From positions 1 to 23,578 of the forward strand of contig JBKAGC010000026.1 of NCBI GenBank assembly GCA_046290215.1: 23,578 bases of DNA, given 5' to 3'. Shown piece after piece: positions 1 to 7,528 of this stretch. This DNA comes from JAHRVQ01 sp046290215 (lineage in GTDB: Bacteria; Pseudomonadota; Gammaproteobacteria; Pseudomonadales; Azotimanducaceae). The notes below the pieces were generated by a model, which ran no database searches, had not been told where the DNA came from, and saw only the letters and a list, made by a program, of their open reading frames with translations. Made by a program: the position numbers and the translations under genes. Position 1 is the stretch's first letter, and each line of letters starts with the position of its first letter.

Positions 1-590
1 GTTGGGCCGGCAGTGATCACCACATGCTTGCCGCCCAGTTCCGTGGATGGAAACAGTTCACTTACCGCTTCGACCAGCTCAGGCACATCCAGTAAACGAC
101 CTTCACCCACCTCGCCACATGCTTGTAAGCCACTCGCGGGCCCAAGGACATAGCTTGTAATGGCATGCAGTTTCTCGATGTTGGTCTGGGTTGCGGCATT
201 GTTCCACATGGCCTGATTCATAGCCGGCGCTACTGCCAGAGGGCATTCCGCAGCCAGACATAATGTGCTGAGTAGATCATCGGCCTGACCGCTCACCAGG
301 CGAGCGATAAAGTTGGCGCTAGCGGGAGCAACCAGAATCAAGTCGGCCCAGCGCGCCAACTCAATATGCCCCATCACCGATTCTGTTTCTGTGTCTAATA
401 AATCCGTATGAACCGGATTGCCAGACAGTGCTTGCATGGTCAGTGGTGTAATAAATTCTGTAGCCGCATCAGTCATGACTACCCGCACCTCGGCGCCCTG
501 GTCTTGCAAACGCCGGGTCAGGTCTGCTGCCTTGTACGCAGCGATGCCGCCGGTGACGCCCAGCAGTATTCTCTTGTTAGTTAAGTTCAT
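1..590 (-). CDS. coaBC: Bifunctional phosphopantothenoylcysteine decarboxylase / phosphopantothenate-cysteine ligase, partial (C-terminus outside window)
   Basis: CoaBC makes 4'-phosphopantetheine in two steps of coenzyme A synthesis: CoaB joins cysteine to phosphopantothenate and CoaC decarboxylates the product using FMN. The visible 196 codons cover the whole CoaC flavoprotein domain. They begin MNLTNKRILLGVTGGIAAYK, typical of the family, and include the substrate-recognition motif PAMNQAMW and the GPASGLQACGEVGEGR stretch that holds the active-site cysteine. The last visible residues, ITAGPT, are the opening motif of the CoaB domain, so the ligase half lies beyond base 1. The ATG at 588-590 is the only sensible start. 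The gene diverges from radC across a 141-base spacer, the same arrangement as dfp-radC in E. coli and Pseudomonas. The identification is firm; only the missing C-terminus cannot be judged. Confidence 0.96.
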   Translation of the reverse strand, partial: MNLTNKRILLGVTGGIAAYKAADLTRRLQDQGAEVRVVMTDAATEFITPLTMQALSGNPVHTDLLDTETESVMGHIELARWADLILVAPASANFIARLVSGQADDLLSTLCLAAECPLAVAPAMNQAMWNNAATQTNIEKLHAITSYVLGPASGLQACGEVGEGRLLDVPELVEAVSELFPSTELGGKHVVITAGP

Positions 591-731
591 TAGGGCTTTT
601 ACGCACAAAAGATGGAGTTAAAGACGACAGCCGACCGAAACCGGGGTGGGTAAAGATACCACTTTCCTGTTTCTCGGTGTAAGTGCTTATTCACGTCGAG
701 ACTATGTGATGGTGATCTAGAGAGGTAAGCC

Positions 732-1403
732 ATGGGGCAATCCTGGCCAGAAAATGAACGACCCAGAGAAAAGCTACTTGCCAGAGGACCTGGCGTACTT
801 TCAGACGCAGAATTATTGGCGCTGTTTCTGCAAACCGGTGTACCAGGTAAACCGGTGTTAGCTCTGGCGTCCGAGTTACTCCAACAAGATGAGGGCTTAC
901 ACGGACTTATGGCGATGTCGTTGCATGAATTTACCGCACGTCCTGGGCTTGGTCCTGCCAAATATGTGTTGCTACAGGCTGCCCTTGAGCTGGGTGAACG
1001 TTGCATGTTCGGGCGCTTACGACAAACGGAGGCGCTGCTCGATCCCGACAGCACCCGAAAGTTTTTGCGCAGTAAGTTAGGGGATTATGGCCGGGAGGTG
1101 TTTGCCTGCATGTTTCTCGATTCCCAGCACCGCCTGATTAGCTATGAAGAGCTATTCTTCGGCACCATTGATAGTGCTAGTGTCCACCCCAGAGAGGTTG
1201 TGAAACGGGTTCTCGTGCATAACGCGGCGGCGGTGATTTTCGCCCACAATCACCCGTCGGGGGTTGCAGAACCCAGCCAGGCAGACCAACGGATTACCCA
1301 GCGGTTAAAATCAGCCCTGGCGCTGATTGATGTGCGTGTTCTCGATCATATGGTGATTGGTGATCAGGAAGTGGCGTCGTTTGCAGAAATGGGCTTGATC
1401 TGA
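732..1403 (+). CDS. radC: RadC family JAMM-motif protein
   Basis: This is a full-length RadC (223 aa, the usual size for the family). Residues 1-15 carry the conserved ERPREKLL opening, a helix-hairpin-helix (GLGPAK) lies near residues 72-77, and the JAMM metalloprotease-like motif is complete: HNHPSG with His172 and His174, Ser177 and Asp185. RadC was named as a DNA repair protein, but that role has been questioned and its biochemical activity in chromosomal context is unsettled. The ATG at 732 follows an AGAGGTAAG-type ribosome binding site at 720-728. It lies between coaBC (divergent) and rpmB, its classic location. The rpmB promoter starts 12 bases after the radC stop, so rpmBG can be transcribed independently of radC. 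Confidence 0.96.
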   Translation: MGQSWPENERPREKLLARGPGVLSDAELLALFLQTGVPGKPVLALASELLQQDEGLHGLMAMSLHEFTARPGLGPAKYVLLQAALELGERCMFGRLRQTEALLDPDSTRKFLRSKLGDYGREVFACMFLDSQHRLISYEELFFGTIDSASVHPREVVKRVLVHNAAAVIFAHNHPSGVAEPSQADQRITQRLKSALALIDVRVLDHMVIGDQEVASFAEMGLI

Positions 1404-1414
1404 AGCATTTCTAT

Positions 1415-1443
1415 TTGAATCGACATGCTTGTTCTGGTATAAA
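1415..1443 (+). promoter_or_regulatory. Sigma70-type promoter for rpmB-rpmG
   Basis: The -35 element TTGAAT (1415-1420) and -10 element TATAAA (1438-1443) are separated by exactly 17 bases, with a TGG extended -10 directly upstream. The sequence after the -10 is GC-rich (GCACGGC), a discriminator type associated in other bacteria with growth-rate and stringent control of ribosomal genes. The start would fall near 1450, leaving a leader of about 110 bases before rpmB. This is a sequence match only; no start site has been mapped. Confidence 0.7.
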
Positions 1444-1507
1444 GCACGGCTCTTTGAGCTGCTCCCGGTAAAACCGGTGTAAAGCGGCCTAAACTGTCAT
1501 TCTGTAT

Positions 1508-1532
1508 GGCCATTTTTCGCCCTGAAATGGTC
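1508..1532 (+). promoter_or_regulatory. Hairpin in the rpmB leader
   Basis: GGCCATTT (1508-1515) can pair with AAATGGTC (1525-1532) across a 9-base loop, with one G-U pair. It lies 26 bases before the rpmB start codon and just before the likely ribosome binding site (AAAAAGGCG, 1542-1550). No T-run follows, so it is not a terminator. It could be a leader structure for autoregulation, but this is inference and the stem is short. Confidence 0.3.
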
Positions 1533-1558
1533 ACAAAGTTGAAAAAGGCGTTCAGATC

Positions 1559-1795
1559 ATGTCAAAGGTATGTCAGGTAACCGGTAAGCGTCCGGTGACA
1601 GGAAACAATGTTTCCCACGCGAACAATAAAACACGACGTCGGTTTATCCCGAACGTCCACGACCACAAGTTTTGGCTCGAAAGCGAAAATCGCTTCGTCA
1701 AACTGCGTGTCTCTACAAAAGGCATGCGCATCATTGATAAGCGCGGTATTGATCAAGTAGTTGCTGATCTGCGTGCTCAGGGAGAGAAGGTCTAA
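1559..1795 (+). CDS. rpmB: 50S ribosomal protein bL28
   Basis: This is the complete 78-aa bL28 of the large ribosomal subunit, the same length as in E. coli. The N-terminal signature MSKVCQVTGKRPVTGNNVSH and the NKTRRRFIPN stretch are diagnostic. It is highly basic, as expected for an rRNA-binding protein. The ATG at 1559 follows an AAGGCG-like binding site. Its own promoter lies at 1415-1443 and rpmG begins three bases after its stop codon, so the two form a bicistronic operon ending at the terminator at 1988-2018. Confidence 0.98.
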   Translation: MSKVCQVTGKRPVTGNNVSHANNKTRRRFIPNVHDHKFWLESENRFVKLRVSTKGMRIIDKRGIDQVVADLRAQGEKV

Positions 1796-1798
1796 GCC

Positions 1799-1954
1799 AT
1801 GCGAGATAAAATCAAATTAGTATCTTCAGAAGGTACAGGTCACTTTTACACCACGACCAAGAACAAACGTACTATGCCGGACAAAATGGAAATCAAAAAG
1901 TTTGATCCAGTTGCCCGTAAGCATGTGATCTACAAAGAAGCAAAAATTAAGTAA
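1799..1954 (+). CDS. rpmG: 50S ribosomal protein bL33
   Basis: This 51-aa protein (MRDKIKLVSSEGTGHFYTTT...) is bL33 of the large ribosomal subunit. It has no cysteines, so it is the zinc-free form; zinc-ribbon paralogues carry two CxxC pairs. That form does not depend on zinc supply. The ATG at 1799 is three bases after the rpmB stop, implying translational coupling. The sequence is nearly the same as the gammaproteobacterial consensus, with the MPDKMEIKKFDPVARKHV core intact. A strong terminator follows 34 bases downstream. Confidence 0.98.
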   Translation: MRDKIKLVSSEGTGHFYTTTKNKRTMPDKMEIKKFDPVARKHVIYKEAKIK

Positions 1955-1987
1955 GCAACTTTTCTCAAGCTACATAAAGAGTTGTAC

Positions 1988-2018
1988 AAAAGACCGGCTT
2001 TTAGCCGGTCTTTTTTTT
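1988..2018 (+). terminator. Intrinsic terminator of rpmB-rpmG
   Basis: AGACCGGCT (1991-1999) and AGCCGGTCT (2003-2011) form a perfect 9-bp GC-rich stem with a TTT loop. The stem can be extended by three A-T pairs and is followed by a run of T to 2018. A run of A precedes the stem, so it could also stop transcripts of the convergent hyuA-like gene that ends at 2062. Confidence 0.93.
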
Positions 2019-2061
2019 GTCTGGGTTTTGTCTAGGCGTTGTCAGAGTTTTAGCTCGGCCG

Positions 2062-4026
2062 CTAGCCGGCAGCACGGCGTTGAAGAAAGAGATTACCAAA
2101 CTGATCAATGCTGAAGTCCCAATGAGGACCAACGCGGATGGTTGAGTGCTCATCTAGAACCAGGGCTGGACCCGTAAAGGTTTGACCCACAGGTAGTGCT
2201 TGTCGGGAGACAATTCCGCTGTCAGAGACACCTGCTCCGGTATTATCTGGTGCAATAGCAGGCAATTCTGGCAAGGGCTCGGTGCCTTCAAGGTGCACTC
2301 GGCAGTTTAATAGTTCCACGGGCCGTTCCAGACGGTGGCCAAATTGTTGCTCATGGGCAGCCCCAAAGCGTGCCACGGCATCGTCAATGTCACCGGTATA
2401 TGAAATGTTCAGGGTAGAGGTCTGGCCAAGGTATCGCAGGTCAAGGCTCGCGCTTGCCATTGGTGAGTGGACGCCCTCCGCAGCAAGTTCTGTTCTGCCG
2501 GCACGTTCCAGTTGCGCGCTGAGGCGATCCACATCGGCGCTAGTAATGTCAGATGTCAGTGTCTGGGCGGTTCTGATCATTTCCCGCCCTGGATGGCTGG
2601 TTAGCATCCCAAGGGCAGATAAAACCCCACCATGAATAGGCACGAGTATTTCTGTCATCTCCAGTGCATCCGCTAGATCACAAACGTGTAACCCGCCGGC
2701 GCCGCCAAAGCAGACCAGGCTAAACTCTCTGGGATCATGGCCGCGATTGATAGAAATGACCCGTAGCGCTTGCACCATATGCTCATTGGCGATTGCAATA
2801 ATACCTGCAGCAGTTTCCTCGATGGTTTGGTCAAGCTGCGAGGCAAGTGGCGCAATGGCAGCTTGAGCTGCCGATAGATCTAAAACCAGCCCATCGGCCA
2901 GGGTGGCATCCTGGGGTAGTCTGCCAAGTATCAGGTTGGCATCAGTCACCGTGGGTTTGCTACCACCGTTGCCATAACAGGCTGGGCCGGGGCTGGCTCC
3001 CGCGGACTCGGGTCCAACTCTGAGTAAGCCGCCATCATCCACATAAGCAATGGAGCCGCCACCAGCGCCAATGGTGTGGATGTCCGCCATGGGCACGCCA
3101 ATGGGAATGCCCGCCACCTTGCCTTCATTGGTCAGGGTAATATTGTTTTTAATGAGAGCCACGTCTGTTGAGGTGCCGCCCATATCAAAGGTCAACAGCT
3201 GACTTTTATTGGTATGAGTACCAATATACTTCGCGGCAGCAAGCCCACCTGCTGGTCCGGAAAGCAGCAGGTTTACCGCCCGTTGCGCGGCAAGCTGAGC
3301 CGCAATGGTTAAACCAGATGATTGCATGATGGCAATGGGTGCAGGGTGTAAGTCCTCTTGCAGAGCTTGCATATACTTCGCGATACGGGGTCCTAACCAG
3401 CTATTTGTCCAGGTGGTAGCGCCGCGTTCGAACTCCTTATATTCAGGCAGAATTTCGGAGGATCTAGAAACAAAGTAGTCGTCCTGAAACAATGCCTCAA
3501 TGGTGATCTCTTGCTCTGGGTTGAGGTAAGAAAACAACAAATTGATGGCGATGGCTTCGGGCTTTTTAGCTGCCACCGCCGACTTCAATTCAGCGAGCGT
3601 CTGTTCATCGAGACTTTGCAATATTTTGCCATTTGCGTCGGCCCGGGCAGGCACTTCGAACAATAGTTCAGGATCAAGGGGAATCTCGTCTTTGCCTGGG
3701 CTGAGGCTGTATAACGCCTTTCTTGTCTGGCGACCGATGCGTAAGACGTCTTTGAGACCCTCATTGGTGATGTAAGCGGTCCTCGCGCCCTTGCCTTCCA
3801 GCGCAGCATTGGTCGCCACGGTGGTACCGTGCACAATACTGATGGTGCCAGCACGGACCTGATCTATTAGTCCTAGCTCTTTGATGCCGCGTAAAATCGC
3901 TTGTTGTGGTTCTGCCGGGGTGGATAACACTTTATGTACGCGCCAGCGAGCGTTCGCCAGATCGAGAAGCACAAAGTCGGTGAAAGTACCGCCGGTATCT
4001 ATTCCTAAAAGGGTCGTATTTTGCAC
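2062..4026 (-). CDS. hyuA: Hydantoinase/oxoprolinase family protein, A (HyuA-like) subunit
   Basis: This 654-aa protein belongs to the ATP-dependent hydantoinase A / oxoprolinase / acetone carboxylase-beta group. It has the phosphate-binding opening GIDTGGTFTD (8-17), SGPAGG (256-261), FDMGGTSTD (280-288), GAGGGSIA (320-327), GPACYGNGG (347-355) and TDANL (361-365), which are the ASKHA-type nucleotide-binding and family motifs. Family members open lactam or hydantoin rings or activate carbonyl substrates with ATP. The substrate here cannot be told. Most HyuA enzymes work with a HyuB partner encoded next door, and none is in this window. The start is GTG at 4024-4026; the 68-base spacer separates it from divergent mutM. 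Its position between rpmG and mutM interrupts an arrangement that is contiguous in E. coli. Confidence 0.88.
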   Translation of the reverse strand: MQNTTLLGIDTGGTFTDFVLLDLANARWRVHKVLSTPAEPQQAILRGIKELGLIDQVRAGTISIVHGTTVATNAALEGKGARTAYITNEGLKDVLRIGRQTRKALYSLSPGKDEIPLDPELLFEVPARADANGKILQSLDEQTLAELKSAVAAKKPEAIAINLLFSYLNPEQEITIEALFQDDYFVSRSSEILPEYKEFERGATTWTNSWLGPRIAKYMQALQEDLHPAPIAIMQSSGLTIAAQLAAQRAVNLLLSGPAGGLAAAKYIGTHTNKSQLLTFDMGGTSTDVALIKNNITLTNEGKVAGIPIGVPMADIHTIGAGGGSIAYVDDGGLLRVGPESAGASPGPACYGNGGSKPTVTDANLILGRLPQDATLADGLVLDLSAAQAAIAPLASQLDQTIEETAAGIIAIANEHMVQALRVISINRGHDPREFSLVCFGGAGGLHVCDLADALEMTEILVPIHGGVLSALGMLTSHPGREMIRTAQTLTSDITSADVDRLSAQLERAGRTELAAEGVHSPMASASLDLRYLGQTSTLNISYTGDIDDAVARFGAAHEQQFGHRLERPVELLNCRVHLEGTEPLPELPAIAPDNTGAGVSDSGIVSRQALPVGQTFTGPALVLDEHSTIRVGPHWDFSIDQFGNLFLQRRAAG

Positions 4027-4094
4027 GTCGCCACACTATCCCAGCGAAACGAAAAATGCCATGCTGGGGTGTCCAAACCGCCTTATATCTTGTT

Positions 4095-4907
4095 TTGCCA
4101 GAGTTACCCGAAGTTGAAACTACCCGCCGCGGCATTGCTCCCCATGTCAGCGGTCGCACGGTAAAAACCATGTTAGTGCGTGAGCATCGACTGCGCTGGC
4201 CGGTGGCGGAAGACATGCCACAGCTCATTACCGGCTTAACCTTTCACTCTGTGGATCGCCGCGGCAAATACCTGTTGCTGGTAACGCCCCGGGGCCGATT
4301 GATGATTCATCTTGGCATGTCTGGCAGTTTGCGAGTATTGCCGCTTCATATCGCGCCGGAAAAGCATGATCATGTGGATCTTGTCCTGGATAACGACCAG
4401 GTGCTCAGATATCGGGATCCGCGTCGGTTCGGTTCATTTTTCTGGCTAGCGGATACGCAGTCCCATAGTTTACTGGATTCCTTAGGACCTGAACCTCTGT
4501 CCGAGGCCTTTACCGGCGACTATTTGTTTCAGACCTCGCGGGGACGCAAGGTGGCGGTGAAGCAGTTTCTCATGGACAGTAAGGTGGTGGTGGGTGCTGG
4601 GAATATCTACGCCAATGAGTCTTTGTATCTAGCCGGTATTCACCCCGAGCGGCAGGCGGGCAGCATCTCGCGTAAGCGGTATCAAATGCTTGCGAACTAT
4701 GTGAAGCAGGTTCTAGCAGCTGCCATAGAAGCGGGCGGCACCACCTTACGAGATTTCGTCAAGGAAGATGGTCACCCTGGCTACTTTCGCCATGAGCTCA
4801 AGGTTTACGGTCGCGGTGGTGAAGCTTGTTACCAGTGCGGTAAAGCCCTAACAGAAATTCGCCTGGGGCAACGAACCACAGTGTTTTGTCGCCGTTGCCA
4901 GAGTTAG
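4095..4907 (+). CDS. mutM: Formamidopyrimidine-DNA glycosylase (Fpg)
   Basis: Fpg removes 8-oxoguanine and formamidopyrimidines and cuts the abasic site by beta,delta-elimination. Its N-terminal proline is the nucleophile, so the initiator must directly precede PELPEVETTRRG. The codon there is TTG (4095-4097). With this start the protein is 270 aa (E. coli 269), and the catalytic lysine falls at Lys57 of the processed protein, matching E. coli numbering. The C-terminal zinc finger is intact: C-x2-C-x16-C-x2-C at residues 245, 248, 265 and 268. An in-frame ATG at 4056 would add 13 residues before the catalytic proline and should abolish activity. No clear ribosome binding site precedes the TTG. 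The gene diverges from hyuA and ends three bases before the convergent coaD stop. Confidence 0.96.
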   Translation: MPELPEVETTRRGIAPHVSGRTVKTMLVREHRLRWPVAEDMPQLITGLTFHSVDRRGKYLLLVTPRGRLMIHLGMSGSLRVLPLHIAPEKHDHVDLVLDNDQVLRYRDPRRFGSFFWLADTQSHSLLDSLGPEPLSEAFTGDYLFQTSRGRKVAVKQFLMDSKVVVGAGNIYANESLYLAGIHPERQAGSISRKRYQMLANYVKQVLAAAIEAGGTTLRDFVKEDGHPGYFRHELKVYGRGGEACYQCGKALTEIRLGQRTTVFCRRCQS

Positions 4908-4910
4908 CTT

Positions 4911-5387
4911 CTAGCTAATCTCTCCGGCCATTAGCGCCTCGTTCACAGCGGGGTGAACAAACTTACTGACATCGCCGCCGTAGCTGGTAATTTGCCGCAC
5001 CAGTGTCGATGAGATGTAGGAAAATTCCTCTGATGGCGCCAGGAACACCGTTTCTAGACCCGGTTGTAGAACCCGGTTCATGTTCAGCATTTGGAACTCG
5101 TACTCAAAATCCGTCACGGTTCGAATGCCCTTTAAGATCACTTCAGCCCCAACCTCCTTGGCAAACTCCACGGTGAGTTGGTTAAAACCTACCACCTCGA
5201 CATTGTCGATATGGGCAAGTGCCTGCTTGGCGAGATTGACGCGAAGCTCCAGCACGCTGGGACTTTTGTGGGGGCTGGTGGCAATACCTAAGACCACCTG
5301 GTCGAAGATTTTTGCTGCCCGCTCCACCAGATCTGCATGGCCGTTATGGATGGGATTAAAAGTGCCGGGGTAAAGTACTTTGGTCAT
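4911..5387 (-). CDS. coaD: Phosphopantetheine adenylyltransferase (PPAT)
   Basis: CoaD transfers AMP from ATP to 4'-phosphopantetheine to give dephospho-CoA, the penultimate step of coenzyme A synthesis; coaBC at the left edge serves the same pathway. The 158-aa length matches E. coli (159). The nucleotidyltransferase motif reads YPGTFNPIHNGH (residues 6-17), followed by DLVERA. The C-terminal ISSTLVRQI motif and KFVHPAV tail are typical. CoaD usually has TFDPxTxGH, so the Asn and His are uncommon. Start ATG at 5385-5387. It lies 60 bases downstream of rsmD on the same strand and is probably cotranscribed with it. Confidence 0.96.
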   Translation of the reverse strand: MTKVLYPGTFNPIHNGHADLVERAAKIFDQVVLGIATSPHKSPSVLELRVNLAKQALAHIDNVEVVGFNQLTVEFAKEVGAEVILKGIRTVTDFEYEFQMLNMNRVLQPGLETVFLAPSEEFSYISSTLVRQITSYGGDVSKFVHPAVNEALMAGEIS

Positions 5388-5447
5388 GGTGACGCTTGTT
5401 GATTAAAGAACCAGCGAATCATACCTAATGCCCGGCCAGATGCCACC

Positions 5448-5996
5448 CTATGGGTTGGCGTGGCTGAGCAGCGCATAGTGCACAGCACCGGCTCGTTTTT
5501 GGCGAATAATCTCGTATTCAGGTTTCGCTGGCACGGGCTCAGGTGTTTCCACGTACAAGTAACCATCCGGTTCGAGGCAAGCCAGACAGAGATTGATCAG
5601 ATGGGAACAATCGCCATCAGCAAACGGCGGATCTAAGAAGATAATATTAAAACGATCGCGGCATTGTGCCAGCCAGGCTCTGGCGTCAGCAATTTCACAT
5701 TGGAATGTCTGTTGCGGCGCCCCTAGCTCTTTGAGCGATGTGCGAATACTCGCGGTTGCCTCGGCAGCACTGTCCAATACTGTGCAGTGAGCCGCTCCCC
5801 GGGATAGTGCCTCCATGCTCAAAATGCCGCTGCCGGCGAAGGGTTCGAGACAGCGAGCGCCGTAGACTTCGCCCTGCAACCAGTTAAACAAGGTTTCCCT
5901 GACCCTGTCTGGCGTTGGCCGAATCGCGGCCACGGCAGCAAAAGAGACCTGCCGGCGCCGCCAGTCACCGCCAATAATCCTCAAGGTTCGGCTCAA
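5448..5996 (-). CDS. rsmD: 16S rRNA (guanine(966)-N2)-methyltransferase
   Basis: RsmD methylates G966 of 16S rRNA in the small subunit head, using S-adenosylmethionine. The 182-aa protein has the family opening LRIIGGDWRRR (5-15), the RPTPDRVRETLFNWL block (26-40), the SAM-binding loop EPFAGSG (51-57) and the catalytic DPPF motif (122-125). The start is TTG at 5994-5996, with GGAG about ten bases upstream. No in-frame ATG or GTG lies between this codon and the end of the mscS-like gene. It is 17 bases downstream of that gene and precedes coaD. In E. coli rsmD is directly divergent from ftsY; here the channel gene sits between them. Confidence 0.94.
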   Translation of the reverse strand: MSRTLRIIGGDWRRRQVSFAAVAAIRPTPDRVRETLFNWLQGEVYGARCLEPFAGSGILSMEALSRGAAHCTVLDSAAEATASIRTSLKELGAPQQTFQCEIADARAWLAQCRDRFNIIFLDPPFADGDCSHLINLCLACLEPDGYLYVETPEPVPAKPEYEIIRQKRAGAVHYALLSHANP

Positions 5997-6013
5997 GCTG
6001 GTTGGCTCCGGGT

Positions 6014-7387
6014 TTAGGCTGAGGGTGGTAACTCTGCTGGCGCCTTGTTACCGGGCGCAGGTGCAGAATGGAGATACAACTCCCGCTGGGGATAGGGGAT
6101 TTTAATACCTTGATCCCGTAGCTGATTAAAAATCTTTACGAGAATATCGCTGCGGACGTTATTCAAACCTTGTTCAGGGTCGCTAATCCAAAACTGTAAA
6201 TCAAAATCGATGGAGCTTTCGCCAAGGGCAATTAAGTTACACAGGGGCTCTGGCTCCGCCACCACGCGTGGATGATCCTGAGCAATTTTGATGGCCATTG
6301 CCTGAACGGCTTCCACGTCCTCCGTTTCATAGGAAACGAAAAATGGCGCGTGAATTCGCACAACCCGATCAGACCGGGACCAGTTGGTCACACCTTCATT
6401 CATAAACCTATCATTGGGCACGAGGATCTCCGTACCTTCGCGGGTGCGGATCGCCACATAGCGACCTTGCATGGACGTGACCCAGCCCATTTGCCCTTCA
6501 ATTTCGATCACATCCCCCGGTTTGATGGAGCGGTCCGCCAATAAGGTAAAACCGGCCAGGAAGTTGGCAATAATGCCCTGTAAGCCAAGACCAATACCCA
6601 GACCCACAGCGCCACTAAACACGGCCAGGGTGGTGATGTTGAAACCAACAATTTGGAAAGCAATTAGCAGCGCTACCACCGGCAGCACGACATTTAGAAT
6701 CTTGCCAATGAGGGCCTTAACCGCAGGACTTAACTCGTCAATTTTATCGATTCGATCTTGAATAATGCGGCTGGCAAGTTGCGCACCCCAGAACAATAAG
6801 CCGAAATAAATCAGGGTCTTAAGAACATCCAGAAGCGTGATATTGATGCGTTGTCCAGCATCATTGGTGCCCAGTGGAATGGCTAATTGCTCCATCTGTT
6901 CCACCACTGGGCCGAGGGCACCAAATGCATCCAAAGCGGCAATTGGCCATGCCACGTAAAAGGCGAATTTTGACCAGAATGGCGATTGGATGACGAGGGT
7001 CACCATGCGCACAATGATCCAGGCATTCATCAAGGCAATGGCCGCGGCAACCCAATCGGTGGGATAACTTGCGCTGCCAAGGCCAATGTTAATGATGGCC
7101 AGTGTCAGGTAGAGAATAATTGGCACGCCGAGAATAGCGACGGCATCCACGAGTCGATTGACAAAGGCAATGTCGACTCGATTGCGCAGGCCCCGTTTGA
7201 CAAATTCCTGGAAGGTCCCGCCAAACATCGCCGCAGGCACAATCGCCGCCACAATCAGGCCGATTTGGATGGCCACTTCTACCGTTAGGAGGTGCACTTG
7301 AATCCACACCCACAGATCCATGGCGGCGCTGCCGGCTGCATCTAGCGGGACAAACTCGTCCAGGACAGAATCTTCAGTTTCGTTCAT
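6014..7387 (-). CDS. MscS-family mechanosensitive ion channel
   Basis: This membrane protein contains the MscS core: the glycine- and alanine-rich pore helix (AVFSGAVGLGIGLGLQGIIA) followed by the FLAGFTLLADRSIKPGD linker and the soluble beta domain with VPNDRFMNEGVTNWSRSD. MscS channels open when membrane tension rises and release solutes during osmotic downshock. From the chosen ATG (7385-7387) it has 457 residues against 286 in E. coli MscS; the extra N-terminal part holds several additional hydrophobic helices, so it is a larger member of the family. A TTG at 7487-7489 would add 34 polar residues, but it leaves little room for promoters between this gene and divergent ftsY and has no ribosome binding site. 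Which subfamily it belongs to is not clear from sequence alone. Confidence 0.88.
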   Translation of the reverse strand: MNETEDSVLDEFVPLDAAGSAAMDLWVWIQVHLLTVEVAIQIGLIVAAIVPAAMFGGTFQEFVKRGLRNRVDIAFVNRLVDAVAILGVPIILYLTLAIINIGLGSASYPTDWVAAAIALMNAWIIVRMVTLVIQSPFWSKFAFYVAWPIAALDAFGALGPVVEQMEQLAIPLGTNDAGQRINITLLDVLKTLIYFGLLFWGAQLASRIIQDRIDKIDELSPAVKALIGKILNVVLPVVALLIAFQIVGFNITTLAVFSGAVGLGIGLGLQGIIANFLAGFTLLADRSIKPGDVIEIEGQMGWVTSMQGRYVAIRTREGTEILVPNDRFMNEGVTNWSRSDRVVRIHAPFFVSYETEDVEAVQAMAIKIAQDHPRVVAEPEPLCNLIALGESSIDFDLQFWISDPEQGLNNVRSDILVKIFNQLRDQGIKIPYPQRELYLHSAPAPGNKAPAELPPSA

Positions 7388-7432
7388 GGCGCCAAGAATA
7401 ACCGGATGTGACGGGGATTCCCATAAAAGCCT

Positions 7433-7461
7433 TTGCGTGTCTTTGCCATTACTCGGATAAT
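7433..7461 (+). promoter_or_regulatory. Candidate sigma70 promoter for ftsY-ftsE-ftsX
   Basis: TTGCGT (7433-7438) and GATAAT (7456-7461) are separated by 17 bases, 67 bases upstream of the ftsY start. The -10 matches consensus in five of six bases but the -35 in only three. Its position in the 141-base spacer between two divergent genes is favourable. Confidence 0.4.
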
Positions 7462-7528
7462 TAGCATTTGGATTTCCCTGCGGCTTCAATGAGTTGTTGG
7501 GCCGTATGGATTGAAATGAGACAGTTAC

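Noticed and set aside
591..731. Promoters for coaBC and radC in their shared spacer
   Set aside because: Several weak -10-like stretches exist, but none has a matching -35 at proper distance on either strand.
831..871. Repeated AAACCGGTGTA-like segments in radC, with a further copy near 1473
   Set aside because: Two copies are in coding sequence and encode unrelated residues; spacing and context do not suggest a functional repeat.
599..1054. 151-codon open frame on the minus strand across radC
   Set aside because: It is an antisense shadow of radC with no recognised motifs, while radC has complete JAMM and HhH features.
4056..4094. ATG at 4056 as mutM start
   Set aside because: It would place 13 residues and the initiator ahead of the catalytic proline; the enzyme needs that proline at its mature N-terminus.
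7388..7489. TTG at 7489 as start of the MscS-like gene
   Set aside because: It adds a polar 34-residue tail, has no binding site and uses up the promoter space before divergent ftsY.
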